IMG/VR virus record: IMGVR_UViG_3300012988_000021
Coordinates: 1 to 46,682 of that record
DNA length: 46,682 nt
DNA from: a virus
Reading direction: 5' to 3' (one strand)
The stretch's first letter is position 1. Every line of letters starts with the position of its first letter. The notes beneath the pieces were generated by a model. The model did no database searches. It saw only the letters and a list, made by a program, of their open reading frames with translations, and was not told the DNA's origin. Shown in pieces: positions 21,490 to 31,757 of this stretch. Both the position numbers and the translations under genes were made by a program.

Positions 21490-21975
21490 TTATGTAATAC
21501 GGGCCTTATAGGTAATTTTCAGCTTGTCCGCGGTAGTCTTGGTCACGGCGGTAAACGTCGAGCGAGACATTGCCGAACCACCAGGGCTGGTGGGGCTGTT
21601 CATCAACACAACTTCTTTGATGTTGGTTGCCGATTTGGTGCCAGCGCCGGACTGGTAGCTGACGACCCACTGCATCGTGCGGGTGCCGCTCAACAGCGTG
21701 GGAGTGCCACCGACACGGAGCGTACCGGTGACGGGGCTGATCAGATTCGTCTGGCCAGATGCGGCTGCGCCGCTGCTGGTGCCGATGCGGAAGTAATTGA
21801 ACACGTGGGTGTTGAGACCTGTGCTCATACGCCAGATCTGTTTCTTGCCTGAGTTCACGATCAGGTTTGGAACAACCCGGCGCTCCATCACTTCGGGCCC
21901 GTTCTTGCCGTCCCTGATGACTTCGATCGTGTAAACGCCTTGGGCGCTCAATTCGTCTGTTAGCTTCTCGGTCAT
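21490..21975 (-). CDS. Tail-fibre-region protein
   Basis: 161 residues; N-terminal strand (QGVYTIEVIRDGKNGPEVME), then RRVVPNLIVNSGKKQIWRMS and NYFRIGTSSGAAASGQTNLI, a pattern I know from phage tail-fibre or receptor-associated proteins (VxNLIVNxGK...). Gly/Ser/Thr-rich C-terminal half. It lies between two larger fibre genes with short gaps. Structural role in fibre or baseplate rim. Confidence 0.65.
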   Translation of the reverse strand: MTEKLTDELSAQGVYTIEVIRDGKNGPEVMERRVVPNLIVNSGKKQIWRMSTGLNTHVFNYFRIGTSSGAAASGQTNLISPVTGTLRVGGTPTLLSGTRTMQWVVSYQSGAGTKSATNIKEVVLMNSPTSPGGSAMSRSTFTAVTKTTADKLKITYKARIT

Positions 21976-22006
21976 TTGCTTTTCCTAGTTAGGGGTCGAT
22001 AAATGA

Positions 22007-24481
22007 TTAAGCGGGTGCGATCGTGGTGACGGTGCCGGACGAGCCGCGGAACTTCAGAGCTCCGGACTCGACGTACAGAAACCCACCACCCGAAGGATTG
22101 CCGGTCGGAGCCGATGAGCAGTTGGCAATGTAGATGCCTCGCTGCATGCCCTGCCACGACGTGTTCACCAAGTGGATGGTGACGTTGCCGTTGGCAGCGC
22201 TCCCGTCGCCGCCGCCCAAGAAAAGATCGCCACCTGTGCCGGTGCCGGTGTTGGCCGACCCACCACGCAGCAGCAAGGGGCCACCCTTGTAAGTACCAGA
22301 CCCCGTTCCATCGCAAGCGTTGATGGTCAGCTGAGCTAGGTTGCCCGTATTGGCGGATGAGCCGTTGCTAATCGTCGTAGAACCGCCACCGTTGTTGAAA
22401 AAGTTCCCGGCCGTGTCGGTGCGGAAGCTTGTGGCGTGGATCAGCACCTGAGTTGTGCCGTCACCAATCTGAGGAGCTTGGACGTAGCCCGTCGTAACAA
22501 CGTTTTGAGCGCCGAAATCGGGGGCGATCTTAGTGCCGGCGATTGCTGCACTCGATGAGACGTTGGTGTCGGCGATCGGGTTGAGTCCAACCGTCAACGT
22601 GGTCCCGACCAATGAGGCCGTGACGGGGGCTGCCCCGTTGGCCGTCAGCACACCGGTCGACCCAGTGGCGCCGGTCGCACCTGTTGGTCCTGTTGGGCCC
22701 GTAGCTCCAGTAGCGCCTGTCGGTCCCGTTGGTCCCGTCAAGCCTGTGGCACCCGTAGCTCCAGTAGCACCTGTCGCTCCAGTCGGGCCAGTTGGTCCCG
22801 CAACGGATGCGAACGCAACCGCCCCCGGATCGCTCAGCAGAGCGAAGGTGCAATCGGCATTCGGGTAGCTTCGGGGGACGTCACTGTATTGGACGTTATG
22901 CCCCGTCATCGTGATCTGCTGGGTGGCCAGAATGCCTAGATACGAAACCGAATCAGCGATGGCGAGAGCTCCACTTGTAAGAGCGAATCCGATGGCGTAG
23001 CTAGTTCCGAAGCCGAATTGCTGCCCAGCAACGTCCACCGAAGAGGCGGAACCGATCACGATGGCTGCGTCGGACGTTCCATTGACCCACTCCGTAGCGG
23101 CCAGGTAGACCTGACCCGCAAGGTTGGTTTGAGCGATTCCACCGGCTCGGAGCGTTCCCCCGTTGAAGCAGACACCGCCGGCGATCTGCACAGCAGTCAC
23201 AGCCGTGATTTGCGTCTCAACGACACAGCCGAAAAGTACCGGCTGGATGGGTGCGAAGATGGTGAAATTGCCGCCACCGACTGCACCAATGAGACGGCAA
23301 TTGCGCAGCTGGACGTTGCCTGAGATCCGGCACTGATCGCCGATCGTGTTTCCGACCGTGCATTGCGACAAATAGAACGAAGCTGAGCCGCCGATCGAGT
23401 TCACCATTTCGGCGCCTCTAGGCAAGATGGCGTCGAAGATGCGGACCGGCCCGCCCAACGGATTGCCCGATGTGCGGATCTGAACTCGGTTGATCGTCAC
23501 TTGGAGGGTGTCGATGACGACGGACGTTCCGTTCGCAACGTTGACGACGGTGACCGCACTTCCAACGCCCCCATCGAGGTTCCAAGTCTTGACCCAAGCG
23601 TTGGTGCTGCTGGTCAAACCCGTGCAGTACGTGATGGCCCCGACGTTGGCCCCGCTGCTGCTGCGGATCCGAGCCTTGTCGGTGAAGGTTCCTGATGCGG
23701 TCTGGATTGATCCACGGGTTGGGGTCGTGGAACCAACCGTATTGGTCACGCCCGAGAGGGTGATGCTCGAACCGCTTGTGTAATCGCACAGAATGTCGAA
23801 CGTGTAGGCGCTCGCCACGGGGGTGCTGATGCTGAGCTCTAGAGCGGCGTACGTGCCCGCCGCAACGTGCACGGCAGTTGATTGCTGTGGCCTGTACCAG
23901 GCTCCGCCAGGGTTCAGACGAGCCCGCAGCTCGTCCAGGCTGGCCAGAGCCGTCAGTGAAGTCTTGCCGTCATTGCTATCACTGCCCGTGCTGGCGTTGA
24001 CGTACCAGTTCGCTTGAGTGGTCAAGGCTGGGTTGGCGCCGATGGCTCGCCAAGTAGTCAGATCGGGAGCTAGGGCGTAGTAAACCTGCGTCTGTTGGCT
24101 GTAGACCTGCATCCCCTCGTGGCGTTGCTCTACGGGGATCGCATCACGGGCCGTATTGTTGGCCACCACAACGAAGTTCGAGTCGGTGCCTCCACCACCT
24201 CCGCCATCTGCTTGACCAACAGCGATCACACGAGTGCCGGTCGGCACGGGGGTACCGGCACTGACGCATCCGGCTCCGCCAACGTTTATGAGTCGAACTC
24301 GATTGACGTCGATAATGCGCTCGATCGTGTAGAAGCCGCCGCCCGCAACAAAGATCGAAATCCCCGTTGGCATCCAGTTCGATGACTCGACCGAAACTTG
24401 CACCGATTGGCCGACCGCCGGTTGCACATAGGCACCGGTGGTGGCCGTGAATGCGGTCAGCTGTTGATCGAGGAAGCTCAC
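22007..24481 (-). CDS. Large tail fibre: beta-helix plus collagen-like repeats
   Basis: 824 residues from GTG 24481, overlapping the previous stop (GTGA). The N-terminal ~165 residues are a baseplate-attachment-like region with a Gly7 linker. [20 protein letters not shown] opens a right-handed beta-helix domain (~165-560), typical of polysaccharide-binding or depolymerising tailspikes. A collagen-like stretch of Gly-Pro-Thr/Gly-Ala-Thr triplets (~565-615) follows, then a C-terminal domain ending [14 protein letters not shown], common as a trimer tip. No catalytic residues can be named. It is the main candidate for the receptor-binding protein. Confidence 0.85.
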   Translation of the reverse strand: MSFLDQQLTAFTATTGAYVQPAVGQSVQVSVESSNWMPTGISIFVAGGGFYTIERIIDVNRVRLINVGGAGCVSAGTPVPTGTRVIAVGQADGGGGGGTDSNFVVVANNTARDAIPVEQRHEGMQVYSQQTQVYYALAPDLTTWRAIGANPALTTQANWYVNASTGSDSNDGKTSLTALASLDELRARLNPGGAWYRPQQSTAVHVAAGTYAALELSISTPVASAYTFDILCDYTSGSSITLSGVTNTVGSTTPTRGSIQTASGTFTDKARIRSSSGANVGAITYCTGLTSSTNAWVKTWNLDGGVGSAVTVVNVANGTSVVIDTLQVTINRVQIRTSGNPLGGPVRIFDAILPRGAEMVNSIGGSASFYLSQCTVGNTIGDQCRISGNVQLRNCRLIGAVGGGNFTIFAPIQPVLFGCVVETQITAVTAVQIAGGVCFNGGTLRAGGIAQTNLAGQVYLAATEWVNGTSDAAIVIGSASSVDVAGQQFGFGTSYAIGFALTSGALAIADSVSYLGILATQQITMTGHNVQYSDVPRSYPNADCTFALLSDPGAVAFASVAGPTGPTGATGATGATGATGLTGPTGPTGATGATGPTGPTGATGATGSTGVLTANGAAPVTASLVGTTLTVGLNPIADTNVSSSAAIAGTKIAPDFGAQNVVTTGYVQAPQIGDGTTQVLIHATSFRTDTAGNFFNNGGGSTTISNGSSANTGNLAQLTINACDGTGSGTYKGGPLLLRGGSANTGTGTGGDLFLGGGDGSAANGNVTIHLVNTSWQGMQRGIYIANCSSAPTGNPSGGGFLYVESGALKFRGSSGTVTTIAPA

Positions 24482-25092
24482 GGGCGCCACTCGAAGTTGA
24501 TGACGTTCCAAGCGCCGCCGTCGTATGCGATCGTGCACGATCGGATCAGGCCGGTGTTGCTTTGGAGCGTCGCTAGTGTGTTGCCGCCGGCATCCTTGAC
24601 GGTGATCGCGGAACCGCCGTTGGGGTTGACGAGGTGCATGACCCAGCAGCGGTCAGCGGAGCCGCTCGGAGGTGTGCCGACTTGCCAGATCACTCCGCTT
24701 GTGACCGGCGCACCGAAACCAGCCGGATGGACATGCTCCGCGTAATACGGGACGGCTTTGGTCCCAGTCGAAGAACAGTCGATGAACGCCACACGATGCC
24801 TGCCAACCAGCGCACCAGCAGGATGGAGATCGCCACCATCAGCGGTCGAATCGAACGTGGTGCCATTCAGACCAATCGTCTTGGTAGTCGGCGTGGCGAT
24901 CGAAACGTTCCCCGTAGGCGTGATCGATGCACCCGTCGCTGACAGGTCGTACATCGGCTTCAGTGCTCGGGTGCGATTTGCGACCGCCTGGAACGCCGGC
25001 ACCAATGATGCAGCCGTCTCGTCATCGATCCCATCTTGAGGAACGCTGACCTGACTGTCGAAAGTTGCGGACTCTGTTAGTGCGATAGCCAT
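24478..25092 (-). CDS. Fibre-associated protein
   Basis: 204 residues. Helical start ([40 protein letters not shown]) followed by a strand-rich Gly/Thr region ending [20 protein letters not shown]. Such proteins link baseplate and fibre in contractile phages. Three copies of the octamer ATCGCACT/AGTGCGAT surround its start codon. The stop overlaps the large fibre start. Confidence 0.7.
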   Translation of the reverse strand: MAIALTESATFDSQVSVPQDGIDDETAASLVPAFQAVANRTRALKPMYDLSATGASITPTGNVSIATPTTKTIGLNGTTFDSTADGGDLHPAGALVGRHRVAFIDCSSTGTKAVPYYAEHVHPAGFGAPVTSGVIWQVGTPPSGSADRCWVMHLVNPNGGSAITVKDAGGNTLATLQSNTGLIRSCTIAYDGGAWNVINFEWRP

Positions 25093-25112
25093 CGCACTAC
25101 TGGAGTGCGATC
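25091..25112. promoter_or_regulatory. Late-gene palindrome, copy 5 (fibre-associated gene)
   Basis: ATCGCACT (25091-25098) ACTGG AGTGCGAT (25104-25111), with a further AGTGCGAT at 25079-25086 inside the first codons. The GATCGCACTCC core on the minus strand is shared with 27061, 34340, 37971 and 40119. Confidence 0.6.
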
Positions 25113-25118
25113 AACGCA

Positions 25119-25862
25119 TCAGATGCCGATCGGGATCCGCACTACGCGGCCACCCGCTCCCCACTTGCCGTTGCCTGTATTCCACTTTCTGGGTGGGTAG
25201 CCCCAGATGCGGCGGCCTGGGCTCAGCATGACGATCACGCCCCGACAATGTGCGGCGTTCCATTCGGTTGGGACGAGCACCAAGTCACGAACCTGTGCGG
25301 GCGTGAGACTCCCTGGGGCGATGCCCCAAAGGTTCAGATTGCCGCCCCATTTGGCTCCGCTCACTCCCCAAAGTCCCAACGGATTGATGGCCGTGGGCCA
25401 GTGATAGATCAGCGTCCAGTGGGCCCATTGAGCTGGATTTGGGTTGTCCCAATATTGAAGGTCGTCTCGGGTAACGGTCCCATCGGTGGCGAGGCTGTAG
25501 CGTCGACCGGTCGGGTAGATCAGTTCGATCGGAAACGGAGCTTGTGCGAAATAGGCATGCAGCTGAGCCAGCATGGCGTACGGATTTCCCCGCGTCCGAT
25601 GATCATCGAGCCAGCGTCGTAGTCGTGGGGCGTACACCTCATCAGGTTCGACTGAGCCACGGCGGATCTTTCGATCGCTCCCAAGCAACGCCAACGCATC
25701 GGGCCGTGCTGGGTCTGGAAAGCGGACCTTGGCCGCCTCTGTGGTGGCATCACCGACGCCATCAAGCTGCTTCCCCAAGGCAAAAGCAATCTTTCCGCCC
25801 AACCCACTACGGAGCCACCAGGGGAGGATTTGCAGCAACGTGTCGACGAATTTGATTAACAT
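25119..25862 (-). CDS. Baseplate tail protein I-like
   Basis: 247 residues. Placed directly after baseplate J, where P2/Mu-type phages code tail protein I. LLQILPWWLRSGLGGKIAFA at the start, then ARPDALALLGSDRKIRRGSV and YAPRLRRWLDDHRTRGNPYA, fit the helical tail-I fold; Trp-rich C-terminal half (AQWAHWTLIYHWPTAINPLG, KWGGNLNLWGIAPG). It connects baseplate and fibre. It shares one base with the J gene stop. Confidence 0.75.
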   Translation of the reverse strand: MLIKFVDTLLQILPWWLRSGLGGKIAFALGKQLDGVGDATTEAAKVRFPDPARPDALALLGSDRKIRRGSVEPDEVYAPRLRRWLDDHRTRGNPYAMLAQLHAYFAQAPFPIELIYPTGRRYSLATDGTVTRDDLQYWDNPNPAQWAHWTLIYHWPTAINPLGLWGVSGAKWGGNLNLWGIAPGSLTPAQVRDLVLVPTEWNAAHCRGVIVMLSPGRRIWGYPPRKWNTGNGKWGAGGRVVRIPIGI

Positions 25863-27052
25863 CAGAGCCCCGGTGGTTTGAGTTGGACGACCTGGCCGCT
25901 CACGTTGCCAATCACCGAAGCATCGTCGGGGTCTAGCAAGAAGTCGCCGGATGGCGTGGTGACCTGCACCCGCATCGTTGGCAGCGGTACTCCGTTAGGA
26001 GCCGTGCCACCAACGGCCGCTTCGATGGCGGAGAAGTAGATGCGGCCCGTATCGGTGCCGATGGCGTTGCCGCCGATAGGCTGGATCGACAGGAAACTGG
26101 CCAGGTTCACCGCAATGGCGTCTTCGATCTGACCGTCGGTCAGTCCGGTCGTGTTGTAGACCCAGATGGTGTACGTGACGTCAACGTGGCGGGTGTTGGC
26201 CGAAGATGTATTCAGTGTGACGGCCAACGGTGCAGCCTTGCGCTGCATCTCGTCATCGGCGATCCCAAGCGGGCTCGAAAGATCGCCCACTGTGCCGGGA
26301 ACTCCACCATCGGCCTTGCCCAGCGTGACATTGACGTTGCCGAACCCGTCATTGGTGACCTTGATGCGAGTGATGCCAAGTGCGGCACCATTTTGATCAA
26401 CGGCTGAGCGAGCAACGTAGGCGTACGCATCTGATGGGCCGTTCGGGCTCAGGCTTCCAAGCTTGTCGAGGCAACGCTGACGAACCGAAGGGTCGGACTC
26501 TGCGTCCAAACCGATTGCAGCGGTCGGGTTGGTGACGCTGAGTTGGTTCAGACCGGCGGTCTGAAAGGCATCAATTTCTCCGACAAGTGCGGTGCCCGCC
26601 GCACCTGCCGTGTAGGCCTGCACCAGCACGTTTTCGACCGTCGCTAGACTGCCGATCGTGACCGGCTCGACGTTGAAATACGTCTGCCGTCGGACCGTGT
26701 TGATTAGCTGCAGGTCACCCGGGTCGAACGGGTAGACGCCGCCCCCAGAGTTCGTGATGGTGACGACGGTCGTGGCGAACGTGGCCTGCAGTGGTTCGAC
26801 GTTGTAGACGTTCCTCGCCGTTTGCCCCAACCAATCGCCGGTTGAGGTCGACAGGAACGCCGAACTAGCTAGCAACGCTGTGAGCTGGCTGAGGCTCGCC
26901 ACAACGATCGCAACCGCTGCGATCAACGTGCGGACAACCGCCCCTGGCTTCCACGCCGTCGTACTGACGCCAGTGGCAGCGAGGACGGCGTAGATCGATC
27001 GCTTTACATCGTCGACTGTGAGCGGTTTGGTGAGGTCAGCGAGGGAGAGCAC
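25862..27052 (-). CDS. Baseplate J-like protein
   Basis: 396 residues, GTG start. SIYAVLAATGVSTTAWKPGA and LTALLASSAFLSTSTGDWLG (first ~75 residues) and the middle AIGLDAESDPSVRQRCLDKL with ARSAVDQNG match the baseplate J/gp47 family, which makes the outer baseplate wedge of contractile tails. The C-terminal part has the typical strand pattern (VDVTYTIWVYNTTGLTDGQI). It follows the gp25-like wedge gene, the usual order. The late-gene palindrome overlaps its leader. Confidence 0.85.
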   Translation of the reverse strand: MLSLADLTKPLTVDDVKRSIYAVLAATGVSTTAWKPGAVVRTLIAAVAIVVASLSQLTALLASSAFLSTSTGDWLGQTARNVYNVEPLQATFATTVVTITNSGGGVYPFDPGDLQLINTVRRQTYFNVEPVTIGSLATVENVLVQAYTAGAAGTALVGEIDAFQTAGLNQLSVTNPTAAIGLDAESDPSVRQRCLDKLGSLSPNGPSDAYAYVARSAVDQNGAALGITRIKVTNDGFGNVNVTLGKADGGVPGTVGDLSSPLGIADDEMQRKAAPLAVTLNTSSANTRHVDVTYTIWVYNTTGLTDGQIEDAIAVNLASFLSIQPIGGNAIGTDTGRIYFSAIEAAVGGTAPNGVPLPTMRVQVTTPSGDFLLDPDDASVIGNVSGQVVQLKPPGL

Positions 27053-27060
27053 CCCCCACT

Positions 27061-27071
27061 GGAGTGCGATC
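27061..27071. promoter_or_regulatory. Late-gene motif, copy 4 (baseplate J)
   Basis: GGAGTGCGATC on the plus strand; on the coding strand GATCGCACTCCAGTGGGGG directly precedes the GTG start, the same arrangement as before the portal gene. Confidence 0.6.
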
Positions 27072-27555
27072 AGGTCAGAGCAGCATTGATGGCCGTCAGC
27101 AGCGCTTCACCATCAACCACGACCATAATCAGGCTAAACGGCGTGAGGCTGGCACTCACCGGAGTAACCAAGATGGTGATTTCGTAGCTGGCGGGCAGCG
27201 TCAAAACGATCGTCGTCTTCACGTCGGCGACACGATCATCACGCTTCAGTTCGCTGGTGATTTGACCGGACCAGCTTTGGATCTGCTGCGGAGTTTGGGG
27301 CTGATTCAAAGCTGCCCGGATGTCGATCCCGTAGCTTGGATCGTCGATCAAGCTCAAACGGGCCGTAGTGATCCGGTGGAAGCAGTCTTGAGCGAGACTT
27401 TCGATCGTGTCCGGATTGGTCTCCGCCAAGTAGGGGTCGAGTTCGGTCCTGCACACCAGATCGATGCCGTACCCGAGCGGTGGCACAGGCGTTGATGCCT
27501 GCCTGGTCAGCTTGGCGATCTCTGCTTCGATTCCTGTTCGGACGACGTCGGTCAT
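27070..27555 (-). CDS. Baseplate wedge protein, gp25/W-like
   Basis: 161 residues. IEAEIAKLTRQASTPVPPLG, YGIDLVCRTELDPYL, then CFHRITTARLSLIDDPSYGI and IRAALNQPQTPQQIQSWSGQ follow the GPW/gp25 pattern, including the Gly-x-Asp turn typical of the wedge lysozyme-like fold. It precedes baseplate J. It forms the inner baseplate ring together with J and the hub. Confidence 0.75.
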   Translation of the reverse strand: MTDVVRTGIEAEIAKLTRQASTPVPPLGYGIDLVCRTELDPYLAETNPDTIESLAQDCFHRITTARLSLIDDPSYGIDIRAALNQPQTPQQIQSWSGQITSELKRDDRVADVKTTIVLTLPASYEITILVTPVSASLTPFSLIMVVVDGEALLTAINAALT

Positions 27556-28052
27556 GGTGTGGTCCTAAAGATTTGGCTAATGGCTACCCACACGGCGGGG
27601 ACCTCGGTGGCGAACACGAGAGCGTTGACGTGCTGCAGTGGGCCGCCACCTCCTGGTACTCCGGTCGACAGAGCGGCGGTGAGGGTGGCCCCGAATCCGC
27701 CAGCGGTACCGTCGTACGCCCATGCGTGCACGGACACGGCGAGCAAGTTCATCAGATCGAAGATCAACAGCAATTGGGCCTGTAGCGTCGCCGTCAACGC
27801 CACCACGAGGTTGATTTGCACGGTGAGCGTCGGAGCTTGGAGGCCGAGAGCCAAGCCAGCTTGAAGGTTCGCCAGGATGTTGGCGCTCAGGGTGACCAAA
27901 TGGGACATATCGAGGCCAACCGTTGCCGAGAACCCAAGCAGTGCGGTGATCCGAGCCTGCAAGTCGGCTTGAGCGGCCATAAGAGGCGCCACGATCCCCG
28001 GCATGAAGTCGAGCAACGACAGTTCGCCAAGCGATGTCAACGTATCGCTCAT
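27552..28052 (-). CDS. Hydrophobic helical baseplate-region protein
   Basis: 166 residues, rich in Ala/Leu (MPGIVAPLMAAQADLQARIT, ILANLQAGLALGLQAPTLTV, LLLIFDLMNLLAVSVHAWAY). It is more an amphipathic helical bundle than clear TM helices. It is coupled on both sides to the spike and wedge genes (4-bp overlaps). No family recognised. Probably a baseplate assembly factor or hub component. Confidence 0.65.
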   Translation of the reverse strand: MSDTLTSLGELSLLDFMPGIVAPLMAAQADLQARITALLGFSATVGLDMSHLVTLSANILANLQAGLALGLQAPTLTVQINLVVALTATLQAQLLLIFDLMNLLAVSVHAWAYDGTAGGFGATLTAALSTGVPGGGGPLQHVNALVFATEVPAVWVAISQIFRTTP

Positions 28053-29236
28053 GTGGCCGCCTTCACCTTCGTCGAGCCAACCGTGATGCTTCCAACGGTT
28101 TGCCCTGTCGCGCAGATCATCACGCCGGTAGCGGGAACCCCGCCCACCGTGCCGTTGAATACGAACGGCGGAAGCGGGAACGTCACAGTGTCGCCCTGGC
28201 GAGCCACCGGTTGTCCGTTCTCGCCTCCGAGTTCCAACACTTCAGGGACCGAAGCGTCATTTCCACGGCCTTCAAAGCCAGTGATGATCGGATCGTCACG
28301 CATACCGTCCACAAACTCGACGTACACGACCGCGCCCTTGCTCAGTGTGGCGTGAGCACCTGCAACACCAGGCGCCATCTGCACTCGCAGCATGTCGGGC
28401 GGGACCGTCAGGGAGGTGGTTCGCTTGACCCATTGCAGGTCCACAGCGGTGCCGCTTTGCTGAACCACCCGATAGCGGAATTTCCCAGTCAGACGCTGAT
28501 CTGTGAGCCTTCCAACGATTGCTCGCATCGTTTGCGTCAGAAACGATTCGCCTTTGACGCCGCACCACACTCGAACTCGCAAGCTCGTGGGTGCAACGCC
28601 TATCTCCATCTGACGAACCGTGACCGGTGTCTGAAGACGATCGGCGTCAACCAGAGCTGAGCCAATGGTGACGGCATCGACCGCATCGACAGAAAGGACC
28701 GCAACGTTCGAACGAGGATCGTAGCTCAGCAGAGTGTAGGATCCGGGAGCCGGCACATTGGGGCGAGTCCCAACGTGGGTGACTCCTGAGTAGTCAACCC
28801 ACCAGGCAGCACCACGGGCAGCGTCTTCGATCACTCGTGATGCGGACCCTTTTTCACGATCGTAGTGAGCACCAAGCGTCGTTTGGCCGCCAGCGAACGA
28901 GCCGATCGTCTCACCGCAAGCACGAGCCGCATCACCCGCCACCGTTGAGGCTTTGACCCCTGCATCGTTGGCGTAACCTCGCTCCGTGATGGAGCGTTGC
29001 CAGCCGTTGGCACCGGCTACGATTCGGGCGCTTCTTTTATCCCCGAAAACACCGCTCTGATTAGGGTCAATGGTTCCGACGAAGCTGACCGATCCGATCA
29101 CCAGCGTGATCTTTCCGTCGGGCACATCGGGTGCAGCATCGAGCCACGAGACGTCAGCGAACCACGGCCCCTGTTGGGGGATGTGGATCGTGGCTCGCTC
29201 GATCGGCTTGCCGCCGGCAGTAGCAAAGATGCTCAT
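28049..29236 (-). CDS. Baseplate hub/spike protein (gpD-gpV-like)
   Basis: 395 residues. The N-terminal half resembles a phage late-control-D/gp27-type hub (KITLVIGSVSFVGTIDPNQS, ARACGETIGSFAGGQTTLGA). From ~245 to 330 is an OB-fold-like part (YRVVQQSGTAVDLQWVKRTT, AHATLSKGAVVYVEFVDGMR, DDPIITGFEGRG), as in baseplate V spike proteins. The end (PVARQGDTVTFPLPPFVFNG, GQTVGSITVGSTKVKAA) has the look of a PAAR/spike-tip motif. A hub-plus-spike fusion is likely. It pierces the outer membrane on contraction. Confidence 0.75.
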   Translation of the reverse strand: MSIFATAGGKPIERATIHIPQQGPWFADVSWLDAAPDVPDGKITLVIGSVSFVGTIDPNQSGVFGDKRSARIVAGANGWQRSITERGYANDAGVKASTVAGDAARACGETIGSFAGGQTTLGAHYDREKGSASRVIEDAARGAAWWVDYSGVTHVGTRPNVPAPGSYTLLSYDPRSNVAVLSVDAVDAVTIGSALVDADRLQTPVTVRQMEIGVAPTSLRVRVWCGVKGESFLTQTMRAIVGRLTDQRLTGKFRYRVVQQSGTAVDLQWVKRTTSLTVPPDMLRVQMAPGVAGAHATLSKGAVVYVEFVDGMRDDPIITGFEGRGNDASVPEVLELGGENGQPVARQGDTVTFPLPPFVFNGTVGGVPATGVMICATGQTVGSITVGSTKVKAAT

Positions 29237-29751
29237 TTGGCGAGCTCCTGGAACTGCTTGGTCAAGGCTTCGATTTGTTGGTCGTACGGGTCAGTCGATT
29301 TGTTGACCGCTGCCGCTTCTGGTTTCGCCAAGGCGAACTTTGGCTCACGAGTTTCGAGGAACTTGATCGTGATGATGTAGGCTCCCGTGTCGCCGTCTTC
29401 TTCAGGCTGGCTTACTTCCTCCACACCCACAGAGCTGATGTCCAAGAAGTCCAACCACGGATGCCAGATCGACATCGATTTGGGGCGACTGCCGAAAGGC
29501 GGACGTTGGACGAGCGGCTTAAATGAGTCCCAATCTTGCCAATCCTTGGCTTCAATGAGGCGAATCTTGGCCGAAAACTTGCTGATTTCACGGCCTCGAA
29601 AGACTGTGATGCCACCCGACAGGCCATAGCCAGCTCGGATGTCCCATGCTCGCTTGTCGGCCGCACCTTCAATGGTGGCGATGCCCGGCGAGCGCTGGCC
29701 GGCGAGCAAGAAGTAGTCGACTGGCGTCAGGTATGGATCGAAGCCGGCCAT
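29233..29751 (-). CDS. Tail/baseplate hub assembly protein
   Basis: 172 residues. FDPYLTPVDYFLLAGQRSPG, YGLSGGITVFRGREISKFSA and WDSFKPLVQRPPFGSRPKSM; then strand SSVGVEEVSQPEE and IITIKFLETREPKF. It resembles phage proteins that connect the tape measure to the hub in contractile-tail loci. It shares the TGATG junction with the tape measure and overlaps the hub gene by 4 bp. Confidence 0.65.
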   Translation of the reverse strand: MAGFDPYLTPVDYFLLAGQRSPGIATIEGAADKRAWDIRAGYGLSGGITVFRGREISKFSAKIRLIEAKDWQDWDSFKPLVQRPPFGSRPKSMSIWHPWLDFLDISSVGVEEVSQPEEDGDTGAYIITIKFLETREPKFALAKPEAAAVNKSTDPYDQQIEALTKQFQELAK

Positions 29752-31757
29752 CAGGGCACCTCCGCTCCGAGTTCGGTCGCACTGCCGGCGAACAGTTTGA
29801 ACACCGCAACCTTGACCGCTTCGCCGAACGACTCTGGGTTGTCGGTTGCCGAATGGACGTGCAGCTCACCAATCTGCACGGATGGCATCGCCCGTGCCGG
29901 CGGTGGCGGTGCAGGTCGTGAGCCGAAGATCGACGCACCAACACTGGCTTGGTCCCCCACACCGTCACGGCGGCGATCACCTTGCCGACGAGTCGGCAAC
30001 GAGACCAAGCTACGCTCCGCGGAGCGCGGTCCGGGTCGTGGTGTCGAGATCGAGATCAGGCTACGGCCAGCATTTCGGGCTCCTGGCTGCCGTGTGGGCA
30101 TCACCACCAGGCTCTGGACGGCCCGATGGACCTCAGGTTGTCCTTGCCGGATACCGCCCGCCACACCTCTAGGGACCTCGATGGCGGAACGCATCGCCAC
30201 CCTGGAGGGTGACGCGATACCTAGCTTGGCCCGGAACGCCTTCATGGCGCTGGTGCCCAAGTTCTCGATGGCGGTGATGACCCAATTGGCACCGGACTTG
30301 ATGCCGTCGACCAAGCCTTTGACGATGTTTGTTCCCGCCTCAGTTGCTGCAATAGCGAGGCTACCCAAGGCTTTGACACCCCTGTAGATCCCGTACGCAA
30401 GCAGGCCAACGACAGCGAAGGGCAACAGCATGGCAACCGCCAAGCCTGCGAGCGCCACACCAGTGATGACGACTGCTGAGGCAAGGCTGTAGAGAGCGAT
30501 CTCGCCAGCCGCCACAGCGAGCCGCATCAGGTCCAGGTTCTTGAACAGCTTGGTGTCGCCGAACGTTTCTCTGAACCAGTTCCGAAGCTTCAAGATCACG
30601 ATCCCGACTTGAAGCGCGGCGATGATCATTCCCTGGAAAAACCGCTTCACAAGCAATGAGGCGGGTCCGCTCACTTGATCGATCAACGGCCCGAACAGAC
30701 CCTCGATCAGCGCCTTCAAAGCTTTGCCTGAAGCGGACGATTGCGAAAACAGATCGGTGATCTGCTTCACGCCACTCAACAGCTTGTCGATCTTGAGCCC
30801 GCTGAACAGCATGGCGAAGCTCTCGTGCAGCTTCTTGGATTGCACATCGAGCGAGAGCATTTGAGCGGCTGCAATGCCGCCCAGGCGAGCTTTGACGTCG
30901 TCTGACAGCGCCTTGATCGACTTACCAGCCAAGCCAGCGCCCAAAGCCATGCCTTTGAACGCAGCTGCTGCGGTCTCACCCTGGGTGGCTGAGGTGATCG
31001 CCACACCTTCCAGTGCTGCTTGGAGGTTGCCTCCACGCAGACCAGTTCGGTACAGCTCATCGGCGTACTTGCTTACTTCGTCCCGACCAAGAGCAACGCT
31101 GGATGAGACGCTGTCGATGGTGCTCTGGAGAAAGCTGGCCTTGTCGGCCGCCGGTTGGAAGCCACCAGCTAGGCGGAGGTAACCATAACGGAGCTTGGTC
31201 AGAGCGTCCAAATGCAAGAGCTCGCTACGTCTCGCATCGGCAACACCGACTCCGAATTTCAAGAGCGCGGCCGTCCCGACGACAGCAGCGGCTGCAACGG
31301 CAACGATGGCCGCCGCAACAGCAACCAAGCCGGCAGCGAGAGCACCGCCAGCCAACGCACCTTCGAGGCCACCTAGGCTAGACGTCAGTTTGCCAAGTGG
31401 TCCAGGTGCCGCTTGCACCAGCTCACCCAAGTTCTTGAGACCGGCACCAGCGTCTTTTCCGCCCTTGCCGATGTCTTTGAACGTGCCGCCCATCTGCACA
31501 TACTGCTGAGTGGTGCTGGCGATCGTGGCCTTCTGGGCAGCGATGCGATCCTTCAGATCACGAGCCACCTGGATGTTGACCGCACTGCCGCCTTGCAGGT
31601 TCCGCAGTGCCTTTTGCATCTCTCGCAAGGCAACGGTGTCGCCTTGGATCTGGGTCTGGAGGTCAGCGAGTGCACGTGAGGAATCGCCAGCAACCGAACT
31701 AGCGTTGCTGTCCATTTCCAGGCTAAATCGTGCTACTGCTTCACTCCCGCTGGCCAT
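29751..31757 (-). CDS. Tape measure protein
   Basis: 668 residues, the longest protein of the tail block. Coiled-coil start (ADLQTQIQGDTVALREMQKA, VARDLKDRIAAQKATIASTT), hydrophobic Gly/Ala segments at ~130-160 (GALAGGALAAGLVAVAAAIV) and ~415-450, and a basic Pro-rich region near the C-terminus (MPTRQPGARNAGRSLISIST). It sets tail length and is ejected ahead of the DNA. It starts in the TAATG junction at the end of the frameshifted chaperone. For a contractile tail 668 residues predicts a short to medium length. Confidence 0.88.
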   Translation of the reverse strand: MASGSEAVARFSLEMDSNASSVAGDSSRALADLQTQIQGDTVALREMQKALRNLQGGSAVNIQVARDLKDRIAAQKATIASTTQQYVQMGGTFKDIGKGGKDAGAGLKNLGELVQAAPGPLGKLTSSLGGLEGALAGGALAAGLVAVAAAIVAVAAAAVVGTAALLKFGVGVADARRSELLHLDALTKLRYGYLRLAGGFQPAADKASFLQSTIDSVSSSVALGRDEVSKYADELYRTGLRGGNLQAALEGVAITSATQGETAAAAFKGMALGAGLAGKSIKALSDDVKARLGGIAAAQMLSLDVQSKKLHESFAMLFSGLKIDKLLSGVKQITDLFSQSSASGKALKALIEGLFGPLIDQVSGPASLLVKRFFQGMIIAALQVGIVILKLRNWFRETFGDTKLFKNLDLMRLAVAAGEIALYSLASAVVITGVALAGLAVAMLLPFAVVGLLAYGIYRGVKALGSLAIAATEAGTNIVKGLVDGIKSGANWVITAIENLGTSAMKAFRAKLGIASPSRVAMRSAIEVPRGVAGGIRQGQPEVHRAVQSLVVMPTRQPGARNAGRSLISISTPRPGPRSAERSLVSLPTRRQGDRRRDGVGDQASVGASIFGSRPAPPPPARAMPSVQIGELHVHSATDNPESFGEAVKVAVFKLFAGSATELGAEVP

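Noticed and set aside
22533-22868. Plus-strand ORF rich in [12 protein letters not shown]
   Set aside because: It is the reverse complement of the collagen-like Gly-X-Thr repeat of the large tail fibre; low complexity explains the open frame.
28296-28568. Minus-strand 90-residue ORF
   Set aside because: Different frame inside the hub/spike gene, Arg/Ser/His-rich shadow composition.
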